From assembly GCA_951799425.1 (NCBI GenBank), contig OX637409.1:19182460-19246459 (forward strand): a stretch of DNA of 64,000 bases, written 5' to 3'. The notes beneath the pieces were generated by a model, which saw only the letters and a list, made by a program, of their open reading frames with translations, ran no database searches and was not told the DNA's origin. This document shows, piece by piece, positions 34,881-46,428 of the stretch (positions within the stretch are counted from its first letter, which is position 1; each line of letters opens with the position of its first letter). The position numbers were made by a program, and so were the translations under genes. The DNA is from Ilex aquifolium. Taxonomy: Eukaryota; Streptophyta; Magnoliopsida; Aquifoliales; Aquifoliaceae.

Positions 34881-37777
34881 TAGGTTCACTAGTTATAAGA
34901 AACTTCAAGGAACCTACCTAATTTTTTTTTCCCAAGCCAAAATTCAACCTATCTGTTTGCCACTTATTCTTGGGATGTGTCCCACATCAACATTTCAATG
35001 AATGTTTTAGATAATTTACATCTACAAAAGCACTTGTAAGGATTTCCTAATGATGGTTTGTTTAGTGAAATATTCCAAGATAGATCTATATATGGTCGGG
35101 CGAATCTACAGTGGAGCTGCCCCCAGTGCAATTTTTAAAATATGTAGGGTATATTTAAAATTTCAAAAAATTTAAGATACTGTCCCAAGTGAAATATTAT
35201 AAAAGTTCATGGATAAGTTTGTATTTTACAAACAAGTGTGGCATCATTTGTTCTAGACAGACTTTTAGCTGTGGCCCAAAATGTCCGCCTGATAACATTT
35301 TGGGATTTTTTATAAAAGTAATAGAAAATTATGGAGTGATCCTACTTACCAAAAAAATATAAAGTGATCTTGGCCGTTCATATGCTTGATTTTTTAGATT
35401 TAATAGTTTTAAATGAAACAAAAATTTCATTAATTATAAACAAATTTGAATAGACAGTAAGATTAGGGGATACGCCAACACGAGTTAATTTGGATCACAT
35501 TCAATTTCTTTTTTTCAAGGACGATAAAATATTTTTTATTTAGATAAATCTGAGAAGCTATTTTTTGGAATTTTACAGTTGACCTTGAATTAAAATAATT
35601 GATTTTAATATTTAAAATTGATTTCAAGTATCTCAAAAATTATAATTTGATGCTAAAAAATTGTAACTTTAATCCTAAAAGTTGTAACACGACTCATAAA
35701 AATTATAATTTTGTAGAATTTATTTATTTTTTCTTTTTTTTATAAAAAACTCAAAAATTTATATAACAACCCACAAGAGTTATAAACTCCACCACCGTAG
35801 CCCATTTGATATCAAAATTGAATTTCAACTCTAAATATCATCCATAAACATGACACAAAATTAACGAATAATTAAATTGTCCCCACAACTAAAAAAGTCC
35901 AGCTCCGCCCCTGTATATGGTGATAAGGGGTAATTTTTTTGACGAATATGTAGAGACACCTATCTTTACATCCATTTGATGTACTAAAAAGAAAAAAACA
36001 TTAAATAAGAATTAGCTAGAAGCAATTCAATCTCTACATCCATTAAAGTTCACATGCTATCTGTATCACAGCTCTGGAAAAAATGGGGAAAACAGAAAGG
36101 TGATAACGGCCGGAAAGAAAGTGGCTTCCCTGTTCAAAGTCACATATCTAGAATTCAATCACACACTCTCTCTCTCTCTCTTTCTCTTTCTCTCACAGTC
36201 GGTCAGGTGAAACTGTTACTTGGGTTATACTCTACATATATAGGCCTGCGTATGCTTTACTTCTCCTTTTTTTGGCCCAACATAACCTTCCCCTGACATT
36301 GAAACTGAAAGAGTTTTTGATTCTTTCTACTGTGAAAACCGTTCTCTCCGCAACACTCCAACTTCTCAACGTGCCCCTTTACCAAAAGTGTCCCACTAGG
36401 CAATGTCCAACCTCTAGCAACCAAATCTTTTTCCTTTCTTTTTTCTGGTTTTTAGTAATAACGTACGGATAACCGCTCAAATCAAGCATTTTTTTAGACT
36501 TAATTATGACAATTACCAGACTCTGAATGCCCAATATCATCCGCAAATCATGTGCATCGAAGACATTACAACTATTTCCTCGAGAAAATAGTTATTGATT
36601 GTTAATGGAGAATCGAGATTAATTAACTTGATTGAGTTTTTTTCCCATCATATATTCAGTTTGCCAAGGTGATGAACGAAAATGCAAAATTCTAGAAGCC
36701 CTCTGGGTGAATTAACAAGCTACTAAAAACTAGTGGGTAGTGTTTGTTTTGCTTAAGGGGAAGCTGATTAAGAAACATGCTTCATAGCTAGTAATTGCTT
36801 GGAAGGGAAAAGAGAGATGCTCCATGAATTAAGGCTTAATATCTTCTAAGACTAAGCATTTGGACAACATGACATGCTATCATATCATGGTAACCCAAGT
36901 GCCCGACCCAAAGACACTAGGCCTATTAAGTGGTGCAAGTGCCACTATTTAACACTGTCCCATGGATATCTCCTTTTCTGGCCCCACATAAAAGACTGTT
37001 ATGAGTACAAGAATTTACATGATTCAGCTCGAAAGTTTACGCTCACAAGCAGAGCACATCAACACAAGTTCACTGTACAAGTGCGCTTGTTTCCAAATCA
37101 AAATCGATTTCCAAACCATAACGAGTGCAGATATTCAACCTTTGGTCTCCTTTCGGATACCAAACATTGGCCCAACCTACGGCTCCTTGGACTTTGCATG
37201 TATTGGTAAGAGACCTATTGGTGAGGAGCATTATGATATCTCAAGTCTTACTTTAAAGGGACCTAGAGACCACATCACAAGCCCCATCACCTTACTTTGT
37301 ACGAGCCGAAGAACCTAACACATCTCAACCAACTTCCAATCAGCATTCCTTGGAAGAAAATCCAACATTGAAGAGATTGGATTGGATCTGCTATCCATCC
37401 AACAGTTGTAGTAGATTAAGTTAATAATTAGGTCCGTATAACATTATTCACTTGACTTATTCTTGCGAGTTATAAATGGCCGGTTGAATAATATTAAGCA
37501 GATTAATTCAACTGGTTAATTTGGGTCCGGTTAATTTGGGTCCGATACAAGTATTCAAGGAGTTGAACCTATAAAATAATCATCTTGAACCACCACCACA
37601 ACAGCCTTTGTCGCCACGAATTACAACACTCACCACCGCTTCTGCCATCGTCTCAACTAACACCACCCCACCACCACCACCACCACCACTTCGATATTCA
37701 GAATCAAACTTGGATCTATAATAATATTTGTCTAGTTTAAATTTCTAACCAAACTTTGGCTTCTACTGAAGCATCTA
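34881..37777. other. Intergenic DNA without a recognisable gene
   Basis: Contains (CT)n at about 36166-36194, a TATATAGG box near 36236, and a short CCA repeat near 37662-37688. Short frames (up to 111 codons) show no known domain and no coding-like structure. Confidence 0.45.
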
Positions 37778-38215
37778 TTGCCTACACAACAGGCGAAGTT
37801 GACTGCTATGGCAGTTGCTACTTTTACGCTGGGTGAAAATCAGCTTAGGATGAATCATGAAAAAAGAGTTGACTCCTACTACGTACTTGCATCATTTCAA
37901 TACCCTCTTGGGCCTTTGTGGAGTCTAGTTTGTGTTGATGAAAAATTTTTGGGCTCGTTTTGAAGCCCTGTGCGCTGGAATCATTATTTTTGGTGATTAG
38001 GGTTCTTGGTTGATATATTTGCTGGCCGTTCTGTACTCCTTCTTGAATCTAGTGAAATCCCTGCAGCTTCGTGGACGTAGGCAAATTGTCGAACCACGTA
38101 AATATTGTCTTGTGCGTGTGCTTGTTTTCTTTGGAGTGTGTTTCTTCTATATATTTGTTTCTCACAAGTTTGGGAATTTCGTAAATTTCCCCAACATACC
38201 CATCATATAATCCTT
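37778..38215 (+). mobile_element. LTR-like retroelement fragment
   Basis: Contains GTGGACGTAGGCAAATTG immediately followed by TCGAACCACGTAAAT (38071-38105), a phrase seen in R/U5 regions of many plant LTR retrotransposons and TRIM-like elements. Ends are not defined and there is no second copy in this window. Confidence 0.35.
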
Positions 38216-38939
38216 AGGTAATTATACACACCAACAATTTAATGAGTACATACATAAAGTCTACAGAAAGAACAGAATGGGTTCATTTTCTTCGAGATGT
38301 AGAGGTGTACCCATTTGGGGGAGGCTTGGCTGCTAGCTTTCTTTGCACTCTTTTGCAACTAGGGTTGTTTTTTGCTAAGCTTCACCTCATTTGTGAGGCA
38401 AGACTGTCTTATTGAAAAGTTCTTGCTTGGTATATAATAACAATGAGATTATGACTTATTCTAGTAAAATTAGAATAAAAATGAAATTGTTCATATTAAT
38501 GTGTCTTGATATTGATCTTACCCTCTTTGGAATCGATCATAGGAATTTTTTTTTGAGATAAATTGATCCTATTGAGTCATAAATAAACTTTTTTGAGTCG
38601 TTACTAAGAACCCAAATCAATTATTACTAGCATAAATTCACTTGTAACTTTCAGTATGTATGCTACTAGTCCAGTCTCAATGACCAAAAATAAAGATTAA
38701 ATAATATTTAATGCCATAGTAAATAAAGTTCGAATTCTAAATGAGTAAAAGTGAGACTAAAGTCACCTCTATATCAATAACGCTCTTTCTGAAATTGAGA
38801 GAGAAGTTGATCCGAAAGCTTTGGGTTGAACCCCTTAATCTACATAACATCCTATGTATTGCAAAAGATGGGTATAAGAGTTACTCGAGGCAAAATAATC
38901 CTAAAATGTGTACATTAAATAATTTCGCGTATACATGAT
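38216..38939. other. Intergenic DNA left of the chitinase locus
   Basis: AT-rich with no recognised gene. The inverted-duplication arm begins at or before about 38940; its outer edge cannot be seen because the partner arm runs off the window. Confidence 0.4.
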
Positions 38940-39409
38940 CATGAAATGTTATCACAAGAATACTTTATATATAGTTCCATCTTAGTGACCCATCCTCAAG
39001 CGAAGTTTTTGTTTCTAGTAATTAAAAAATTTCCTGAATCATGCACACATTATACATTCAACTTTTACACAAATTTAGATTGTCTATAATTACATATTCC
39101 GCTATTATTAGACATGAACTTAGACCTCGATAAATTTATATATTATATTGCTGCTATCTAAACTTTGCTGAAATGTCAAGCATAATTTTACATTTTGCTC
39201 ACGAATCAAATACACACAAAGCACACACAATTTTTCACAAGCAAAGAACAAGTTATATAGCATTCTTAATATCGGGCACAAAACAATGTCGAATTTAGCA
39301 AATTCAACTGCAAACAATTATCATAATGACCAAAAAAAGACAAAAAAAAAAAAAAAATGCAACAATCATAGAAATATCGAATCCCCTTCCCGGGGGTTTG
39401 ACTACAGTA

Positions 39410-40327
39410 CTAGGGTGATCCTCCTAACAATGCTTGAGATTGCTTCTCATGGCTGAATCCTCCGGCCTTAGAGTCATCTGCAGACCAAACAAAGATACCA
39501 TGAAGTTGTTGCTGCTGCTTCAGTCTACTACAGGCAATAAAGAAGCCATTTTCTGGTGATAATCCGCCAATTCCCTCACTTGTAAAGCTTACTAGGACCT
39601 TACCACCATTGTAGTTTCTACTCTGGGTCTCGAAGAAACTAATGAATTGATCTACAGTTGTCTCCTGATCGTATGCGTAGAATTGAAAATTGACATAGTC
39701 TATGAGGTGACCATAGCTACTCCACAGAGCCAAATAATGGGCCTGAACTTCATCATTGTCGAATGGAGCTATGGAAGCAAATGCGATAACCCCATCTTTC
39801 TTGAGAATGGTTATAAGCTGCCCAATACACTCGGCAAAGATTTCAGGAGTAGCACCGAAGTGCTCGTAGTCGATATCAATTCCATCTAAGTTATACTGTT
39901 TGATGATATGCGTGAGAGAAGAAACAGCATTGGAAACCCATGAATCTACTGAGGAAGGGTTGAAGAGGACTTCCACACCTCTCGCCTTGTCCCCTCCTAA
40001 GCTCAATGCTACTTTGACATTTGAATGCGTACTTTTGATGGAAGAAACCTCGGAGGGACTAAGATTTTCCAAGTCCCAGAAGACATTGAATTTCCCATTA
40101 GTGGGAGAAGGAGATGATGAGGTGGTATAATCTATTGCAAAGGAGAGAATGAAATGGAATTCAACGTTTGTGTTTATGGGGACATCAGAAAATTTGACAT
40201 TTTGAAAGTTGGCTCCTATGTACTCTCGGAAGAGGGTCGTTGGGGCGGCCTGGGTTGGACTTGGTGCATGGGAGAAGAGGAGAACTTGAAGAATGAGAAC
40301 ACAGAGAAAAGGCTTAGAGAATTCCAT
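39410..40327 (-). CDS. GH18 class IIIb-type chitinase (chitinase 2-like), arm A copy
   Basis: Single-exon gene of 305 codons. The start is the ATG at 40327 ([13 protein letters not shown]) rather than in-frame codons further up, because a TATA box lies only about 60 bp upstream and a signal peptide follows directly (hydrophobic to about residue 26, TQAAP). The mature part is one GH18 TIM barrel with SLGGD and the catalytic DxxDxDxE motif DGIDIDYE (Glu about 155), plus NFQFYAYD and [10 protein letters not shown]. This pattern fits plant chitinase 2-like/bulb class III chitinases, which cleave chitin in secreted or vacuolar compartments in defence or storage. It differs from its relatives by a SP insertion in the signal peptide and GGDKARG where the others have GGDTAGG. 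All catalytic residues are present. Storage narbonin-like use is the alternative. Confidence 0.9.
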   Translation of the reverse strand: MEFSKPFLCVLILQVLLFSHAPSPTQAAPTTLFREYIGANFQNVKFSDVPINTNVEFHFILSFAIDYTTSSSPSPTNGKFNVFWDLENLSPSEVSSIKSTHSNVKVALSLGGDKARGVEVLFNPSSVDSWVSNAVSSLTHIIKQYNLDGIDIDYEHFGATPEIFAECIGQLITILKKDGVIAFASIAPFDNDEVQAHYLALWSSYGHLIDYVNFQFYAYDQETTVDQFISFFETQSRNYNGGKVLVSFTSEGIGGLSPENGFFIACSRLKQQQQLHGIFVWSADDSKAGGFSHEKQSQALLGGSP

Positions 40328-40388
40328 GGTGATTGAAGAGTATGTATGTGTTGTAGTCTGTGAGAGAAATGGGTATTGTTGCATGTCA

Positions 40389-40395
40389 TTTTATA
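40389..40395 (-). promoter_or_regulatory. TATA box of the arm A chitinase
   Basis: TATAAAA on the minus strand, about 60 bp upstream of the ATG. The same box and surrounding sequence occur before the arm B copy. Confidence 0.7.
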
Positions 40396-40899
40396 CTACA
40401 AGGGCTGTGTAGTTGAGGGCCATGAGTGACAAAGTTACAATTGGAGATTAGAGAGACTTGGTCTACATGAAGTACATTCAGAAAACCATCATTCACATGA
40501 TTTTTGTTTCAGTATAAAACCAATTGAACCAAGTTGTATAATCTTTTGTTTCAATGGAGAAGGAATTCTAAGAACAGTTGCTAAAATATTATTTTTCTAA
40601 GTTTTATTTTGCTCCATGATTATTGTAATCCTGTCCATCAGCATATTTTCATCTATCCAATGCATTTGTTTTCCATGAATTGTAGGGTGTGTTCATGGAA
40701 TGTGGGCAAATATGTGTACCAAACACAAGCGGTACTCCGATGAAACCCTACATCACCCACCGCCTCCTTCCCCCCTCTCACCAAGCCAAATCTCATCCAT
40801 TAACTCCTAATTTATTACCTCCGGAATCTTTTTCTTACCTCTTGCGCATCTTTGCTTTTCCCTTTGTCCTTTTCCATTTGTCCTTTCCCGTTTATTTCC

Positions 40900-42762
40900 A
40901 TGTCAATCCCTAAGGATACCCCTGTTGAAATTGAAAAGGAGTTTACTCCTCTCGGCTTAATTGCTTGTTCGGTGCTGGGTCCACCAAAGGAACAGGTCAT
41001 CAAAGTGTTGCACAAAGCTTCTGGGAATGAATCTTTCGGGAAGACCACTGTTTTGGAGGCTACCCCAAAAGGCGCTGCGTCTGTGGTGGCTGATTGCCCT
41101 GGTCCTAGTGATGTTCATGATGGTGAACTTTCAGCTGGTTCTCTTGTGGATGTACCCACTGCAGAAGGCGGATCCCCTGTTTTGGCCGTTGTTAATCCAG
41201 GGGGTTCCCGGTGTAGCGAGGTGGAGCCAGGTAACCTTGCGGAGCTAATGCGCGAAAATGAGATGCTAAGGAGTATGGTCGAGACCAATAGGAATTTTGA
41301 TCAAGGGGCTTTGAACCATAAAGGTTTGGCCGCTGGTCGTGGAAGTGGAAGAAGTCTATCACAAGGAGGAGGAAGGACTGGCAGTAATATTTCCTCTTGG
41401 GGTGGAAGGGGTGAGCTTGGAAATGGCCATGAGAGCAGATCTAATGCAAGAATGCTAGGAAAACAGATTAATGGAGCAACACCGAGTACATCTACAGGTA
41501 CCCCCTCCAACCCTTCTCTTAATCAAGTGACTTTTGCTAATGCTCTGATAGAGAAGCAATCAGGCACTTCTTGGGCCAGCAAAGTGAGGCATAACCCCAG
41601 GTCAGATATTGAGATGGAATTTATGGCCCCTTGTAAGAATAATGGTAGGATTACAGTCCAACCGCCCAAGCAGGTTGCTCAAGAGGGATGCTCTAAATGG
41701 GAGGCAAGCATTGTGGGTTATTTTATTGGCAAGAGACTGCCTTATAATTTGGTTAAGGCATCTGCGCTGAGAATGTGGAGTGTGAAGGGGTTGTTTGAAG
41801 TCACTGCCAATCAGGAGGGGTTCTTTTTCTTCAGATTTTCAAGTGTTGGTAATCGGAATGAGGTTTTGGAGGGTGGTCCATGGCATATAGGGGGCCAACC
41901 CATTATTCTTAGGAAATGGCAACCTAGGCTTAAATTGCACAAGGAAGCACTGAGGAAGATACCTGTCTGGGTGAAGTTCTTCAACATTCCTCATGAATAC
42001 TGGACACCCAAGGGTTTCAGTTACATAGCAAGTGCTGTAGGCAAACCACTTTATATGGATAAACTCACTGAAGAAGGTAGTAGATCTTCTTTTGCTAGAA
42101 TTTGCATTGAAATTGATGCGGAGGAGCCATTCCTAGAGACATTTGACTTACTGATGGAAGGAGAAAAGGAAGGAGATATTGAAACAGTGGAAATTAGAGT
42201 GGAATACCAATGGAAGCCCCCAAGATGTGACCAATGCAAGGTTTTTGGACATAGTTGCTCGAAGATTCTCACAGAGTCTAGGAGTTTGGTCAAAAAAGGC
42301 ACATCATTTGCAAATGGTGTAATCTCGAATGGTGGAATGGTACAACAGGAAAGTATCTCTAACCATCCAGAGGCTGTTCATGAGGTTGCAAAGGATGGTG
42401 GAAATGTGGAGTCTCTGAATAGAGCTAAAGATAAAGGGAAGGAGAAAATAAATGAAGAGAAGGGTGGCCAGATTACCATTGATATCCCAAGTCCTAGTGC
42501 TGTGAGTGGAGCTGTCTCTTCCCCAAACAAATTTCAGGCACTGGTGTCTATGGATCAGGGGGAGGACGTTGTTGATGCTAATGATTTTGAATCACCTGAA
42601 CCAAGTACCTTGATTGATAAAATCAGGAAGGTTGATGAAATTGAACAACTGTTGACTACCTCTACAAGGAAGAAGAACAGGAAAGCGAGGGGAAAGCTCA
42701 AGAATCAGGCTAGTAACAGCCTGGTGGTATCTCATGAGGGGATGGGTACTCCTCAAACTTAA
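40900..42762 (+). CDS. LINE ORF1: DUF4283-type RNA-binding protein
   Basis: 620 codons from the ATG at 40900; the open frame extends slightly upstream but only from a TTG. The N-terminal half is Gly/Ser-rich (GRGSGRSLSQGGGR). A DUF4283 domain covers about residues 263-420 (MWSVKGLFEVTANQEGFFFF, GGPWHIGGQPIILRKW, IPVWVKFFNIPHEYW). A zinc knuckle follows at about 441 (CDQCKVFGHSCSKI). The usual last Cys of the CX2CX4HX4C pattern is Ile here, so the knuckle may be weakened. Plant L1 ORF1 proteins bind element RNA in ribonucleoprotein particles. The stop codon TAA is followed without any gap by the ATG of ORF2 in the same frame. Confidence 0.9.
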   Translation: MSIPKDTPVEIEKEFTPLGLIACSVLGPPKEQVIKVLHKASGNESFGKTTVLEATPKGAASVVADCPGPSDVHDGELSAGSLVDVPTAEGGSPVLAVVNPGGSRCSEVEPGNLAELMRENEMLRSMVETNRNFDQGALNHKGLAAGRGSGRSLSQGGGRTGSNISSWGGRGELGNGHESRSNARMLGKQINGATPSTSTGTPSNPSLNQVTFANALIEKQSGTSWASKVRHNPRSDIEMEFMAPCKNNGRITVQPPKQVAQEGCSKWEASIVGYFIGKRLPYNLVKASALRMWSVKGLFEVTANQEGFFFFRFSSVGNRNEVLEGGPWHIGGQPIILRKWQPRLKLHKEALRKIPVWVKFFNIPHEYWTPKGFSYIASAVGKPLYMDKLTEEGSRSSFARICIEIDAEEPFLETFDLLMEGEKEGDIETVEIRVEYQWKPPRCDQCKVFGHSCSKILTESRSLVKKGTSFANGVISNGGMVQQESISNHPEAVHEVAKDGGNVESLNRAKDKGKEKINEEKGGQITIDIPSPSAVSGAVSSPNKFQALVSMDQGEDVVDANDFESPEPSTLIDKIRKVDEIEQLLTTSTRKKNRKARGKLKNQASNSLVVSHEGMGTPQT

Positions 42763-45700
42763 ATGATCGATATCTCATGCTGGAATGTGAGAGGGCTAAA
42801 TGGCCCTCTTAAACAAGCTGAAGTGAGGAGACAGATTAGTCAATCTGGAGTAGGGCTTTGTGGCTTGGTGGAAACAAAAATTAGGAGAGTTAATAATGAA
42901 AGGATTTTTAGTTCTATGTTCCCTGGTTGGAATTTGATTAATAACAATGAATGGTCCACGACGGGCAGGATTTGGGTATGCTGGGATCCTCTTGTTTATG
43001 AGGTTGAGAGACTGGACCAAAATGATCAGGTTATCCACTGTAAGGCTACCTACTTGGCCAACAGGAGAGTCTTTTTTCCCTCTTTTGTCTATGGCCAAAA
43101 TACTGAAGTGCTTAGAAGACCACTGTGGATTAGTTTAGTGCAAAGACATGTACATATGATGAATAAAGCTTGGGTTGTGTTGGGTGACTTTAATGTTGTG
43201 AGGTCTATGGATGAACAGCTGGGGGGAAATAACGCTAGAGATAAAGGTAGTGAGGAGTTCTGTGATTGCCTTTTTAGAGTAGAGCTTGAGGATTTAAAGT
43301 ACTCAGGTAATCAATACACCTGGTGCAACAAAAGGTATAACGGGGGTATTATTTCTAGCAAATTAGACAGGATCCTGGTTAATGAATCTTGGGCTATTGA
43401 CTATCCTGCTTCTGAAGGTTTTTTCTTGGTTCCTGGGATCTCTGACCACTCAATGGCCGTTCTGAGACTCGGGGAGGGTCAGCCCAAGGGTAGAAGACCT
43501 TTTAAGTATTTTGACTTGTGGTCTAAGCATCAGAGTTTCTTTCCAATTGTGAGCAATGCTTGGAATACACAGATTAGGGGCACTCCCATGTTTCGGCTCT
43601 ACCAAAAGTTGAAGGTGTTGAAGAAAGAGCTTAAAGAACTCAACAAAAATTCATATAGTGACATCTCCACAAGAGCTTTGGGGGCAAAACAAGCTTTGGA
43701 TGACGTACAAAGGGAATTTGATAGAAATCCTCATAATAAAGATATCTGGGAGGAGGAAAGGAGGAAGCTTCAAGAATATGTCCATTTGAGAGAGGCTGAA
43801 GAGAGTTTTCTTAGACAAAAATCCAGGATCCAATGGTTGAATATGGGGGACCAAAATACAAGGTATTTCTTTAAAATCATTAGCAAGCAAAGAATCCAGA
43901 GGAGATTATCTACAATTGAGAAGGAGGATGGTTCCCGAGTTTCTGATATGAGAGAGGTTAAAGAGGAGGTGTTACGTTACTATGAAAATTTGTTGGGCTC
44001 TCCGCACCCTAGGCCTTTGATTCCTATACACTGGGTAAGGCAATACATTACTCGAAGAATCTCTGGGCAGCAGGCTCATTTAATGGAACAAATGGTTACT
44101 AGGGATGAAATTAAAAAGGTCATGTTCTCCATGAAGGAAGGAAAAACCCCAGGGCCTGACGGTTACTCTGCAGCATTTTTCAAGAAATCCTGGCATATTG
44201 TTGGAAGAGATGTCACTGATGCTATCCTCTCCTTTTTTGAAAGTGGTAGGCTGCTCCTTGAGGTTAACTCTACAATCATTGCCCTAATTCCCAAGGTTCC
44301 CAATGCTTCTAAACTTTCTGAATACAGACCTATTTCATGTTGTAACGTTATCTATAAATGTATCTCCAAGATTATTGCTAATAGAATCAAGGAGGTTCTC
44401 CCTGATTTGGTGGATGAATCGCAGGCAGCCTTTGTTAGAGGCAGGAGAATCTCTGACAATATTTTGCTTTCACAAGAATTGCTTAGGAATTATCATTTGG
44501 ATGAAGGGGCTCCAAGGTGCACCCTCAAGATTGATCTCATGAAAGCATACGATAATGTGAGGTGGGAGTTTGTATTAGAAACGCTTTGTCAGATGGGGTT
44601 TCCTCAAAGGATGTGTCACTGGATTGAGACTTGTATTACCACTCCTAAGTACTCCATTAGTATTAATGGTGAATTAACTGGTTACTTTGCTGGGAATAAG
44701 GGCCTTAGGCAGGGTGACCCTATCTCCCCCTACCTGTTCGTGGTTGTTATGGAAGTGTTTAATGGGATGATGAAGTCTATCACTCAACAAGGGAGGTTTA
44801 AATTTCATTGGAGGTGTGAGAAAGAGTCGATTTCCCACCTTTGCTTTGCGGATGATCTTATGGTTTTTTGCAAAGGCACTCTTGATTCTATTAAAGCTAT
44901 TAAAGAGGTTCTTCAAGTGTTTGAGGTCTTTTCTGGACTTAAACCTAATCTCTCCAAGAGTCTTGTCTTCTTTTCTAGTGTGCATCCCGATTTAAGAACT
45001 GCGATTGTGCATGAATTGGGATTTGGAATTGGGGAACTGCCTGCCAAGTACCTTGGGATTCCTCTTATTACCACCAGACTTAAGGCTGTTGATTGTCATT
45101 CTCTTGTTGGCAGAATTACTGAGAGGGTTAGTTCATGGAGCAGCAAATTTCTTTCTTATGCAGGGAGGGTCCAACTGATTAATTCCGTTCTCTTTGCCAT
45201 CCAGTCTTATTGGTCCTCAATCTTTATCATTCCCAAGAAAGTCATTGTTCTTATTGAACAGATCTTGAGAAGGTTTCTTTGGTCTGGAGCTGATTTAAAG
45301 CCTGGAGGCGCGAAAGTGGCATGGGATACTGTGTCTTTACCTAAGCAAGAAGGGGGCTTGGGGATTAAAGGGATTGAGGATTGGAATAGAGCTGCTATTC
45401 TTAAACATGTTTGGAATGTTATTTATAGATCTGGTAGATCAATATGGAGTGACTGGGTTGAGACTTACTTGCTGAAGAGGAGATGTTTTTGGTCCGTTAA
45501 AATTCCTTCTAATTCCTCTTGGGCTTGGAGGAAGATTTTGTGCATGAGGGATGTTTTCAAGCCCCTTGTTAAATATAAAATTGGTAATGGGAACACTGCC
45601 TTTCTTTGGTTGGACCCTTGGCATCCTGAAGGGCCAATTTATGATAATAGAGGGGATGGAGTTTTGAGAGCCTCTGGTCTGGGGATGGAGGCTAAGGTGT

Positions 45701-46428
45701 GCAGCATTATTTCTGGAAGGGAATGGGCATGGCCTTTGGCTGATAATGTGGACCTTCTGGAGCTGAAAGGTGGGATCCCAGCTGATATGAAGCCAAATCC
45801 AGATAGCGAGGACACCTTACATTGGTTACTTTCCCCCTCTCTTGTTTTCAGCACTAATACTGCTTGGGAACAACTCAGAAATAAAGGGCAAGTTCAGAAC
45901 TGGCACAGCATTGTATGGTTCTCTGGAGCTGTTCCCAGGTATAGCTTTATTCTTTGGTTGGCAGTGCAAGAGAAGCTTACTACCCAAGATAAATTAATTT
46001 CATTTGGAATTCTTCAAAGAGCTCAATGTGTCTTTTGTAGAGAGGTGACTGAATCTCATGCCCACCTCTTCTTTGATTGTTCTTTTACAAAGAGAATTTG
46101 GCTCTTTTTGCAAAACAAACACAATGTCAAATGGCCTAGATTGGAATGGAGGAATTTGGTTGATTGGTTTGCTTCTAATGTCAAGGGAAAGGGTCTTGGG
46201 AAATTAATAAGCAGGCTTATCCTTGCTACTGTTGTCTATGTGATTTGGAGAGAAAGAAATGCTAGGATCTTTAGAAATGATTATAAAGATGTGGTGACTA
46301 TCTCTAAAGATGTGGTGGATTGTATTAGGTTTAAACTTCACTTGAGCAGGGGTTACAAATATACTGTCCCTAATCTTTGGCTGCAAAAACAATGGGCCTT
46401 GCCTGTGGAGATTTTTTATCCTCCTTAA
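42763..46428 (+). CDS. LINE ORF2: endonuclease-reverse transcriptase
   Basis: 1,221 codons without a stop. The N-terminal APE-type endonuclease (about residues 1-230) shows SCWNVRGLN, VETKI, GDFNVV and SDHS, the metal- and DNA-binding residues of the family. Reverse transcriptase (about 450-730) has IALIPKVPNASKLSEYRPIS, KIDLMKAYD, GLRQGDPISPYLF and the catalytic FADD (about residue 695). A zf-RVT Cys/His domain lies at about 1040-1110 (FILWLAVQEKLTTQDKL, CVFC, HLFFDC). No RNase H domain follows, as in many plant L1 lineages. The protein nicks the target and primes reverse transcription at the 3' tail. Confidence 0.96.
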   Translation: MIDISCWNVRGLNGPLKQAEVRRQISQSGVGLCGLVETKIRRVNNERIFSSMFPGWNLINNNEWSTTGRIWVCWDPLVYEVERLDQNDQVIHCKATYLANRRVFFPSFVYGQNTEVLRRPLWISLVQRHVHMMNKAWVVLGDFNVVRSMDEQLGGNNARDKGSEEFCDCLFRVELEDLKYSGNQYTWCNKRYNGGIISSKLDRILVNESWAIDYPASEGFFLVPGISDHSMAVLRLGEGQPKGRRPFKYFDLWSKHQSFFPIVSNAWNTQIRGTPMFRLYQKLKVLKKELKELNKNSYSDISTRALGAKQALDDVQREFDRNPHNKDIWEEERRKLQEYVHLREAEESFLRQKSRIQWLNMGDQNTRYFFKIISKQRIQRRLSTIEKEDGSRVSDMREVKEEVLRYYENLLGSPHPRPLIPIHWVRQYITRRISGQQAHLMEQMVTRDEIKKVMFSMKEGKTPGPDGYSAAFFKKSWHIVGRDVTDAILSFFESGRLLLEVNSTIIALIPKVPNASKLSEYRPISCCNVIYKCISKIIANRIKEVLPDLVDESQAAFVRGRRISDNILLSQELLRNYHLDEGAPRCTLKIDLMKAYDNVRWEFVLETLCQMGFPQRMCHWIETCITTPKYSISINGELTGYFAGNKGLRQGDPISPYLFVVVMEVFNGMMKSITQQGRFKFHWRCEKESISHLCFADDLMVFCKGTLDSIKAIKEVLQVFEVFSGLKPNLSKSLVFFSSVHPDLRTAIVHELGFGIGELPAKYLGIPLITTRLKAVDCHSLVGRITERVSSWSSKFLSYAGRVQLINSVLFAIQSYWSSIFIIPKKVIVLIEQILRRFLWSGADLKPGGAKVAWDTVSLPKQEGGLGIKGIEDWNRAAILKHVWNVIYRSGRSIWSDWVETYLLKRRCFWSVKIPSNSSWAWRKILCMRDVFKPLVKYKIGNGNTAFLWLDPWHPEGPIYDNRGDGVLRASGLGMEAKVCSIISGREWAWPLADNVDLLELKGGIPADMKPNPDSEDTLHWLLSPSLVFSTNTAWEQLRNKGQVQNWHSIVWFSGAVPRYSFILWLAVQEKLTTQDKLISFGILQRAQCVFCREVTESHAHLFFDCSFTKRIWLFLQNKHNVKWPRLEWRNLVDWFASNVKGKGLGKLISRLILATVVYVIWRERNARIFRNDYKDVVTISKDVVDCIRFKLHLSRGYKYTVPNLWLQKQWALPVEIFYPP

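Noticed and set aside
36054-37318. Short frames near 36-37.3 kb as a possible small gene
   Set aside because: No domain, no consistent exon structure and low-complexity CT sequence; not supportable as a gene.
39647-40336. Plus-strand frames across the arm A chitinase (and equivalents at 53787-54041, 62771-63001)
   Set aside because: Conserved among copies only because the sense chitinase is conserved; antisense shadows.
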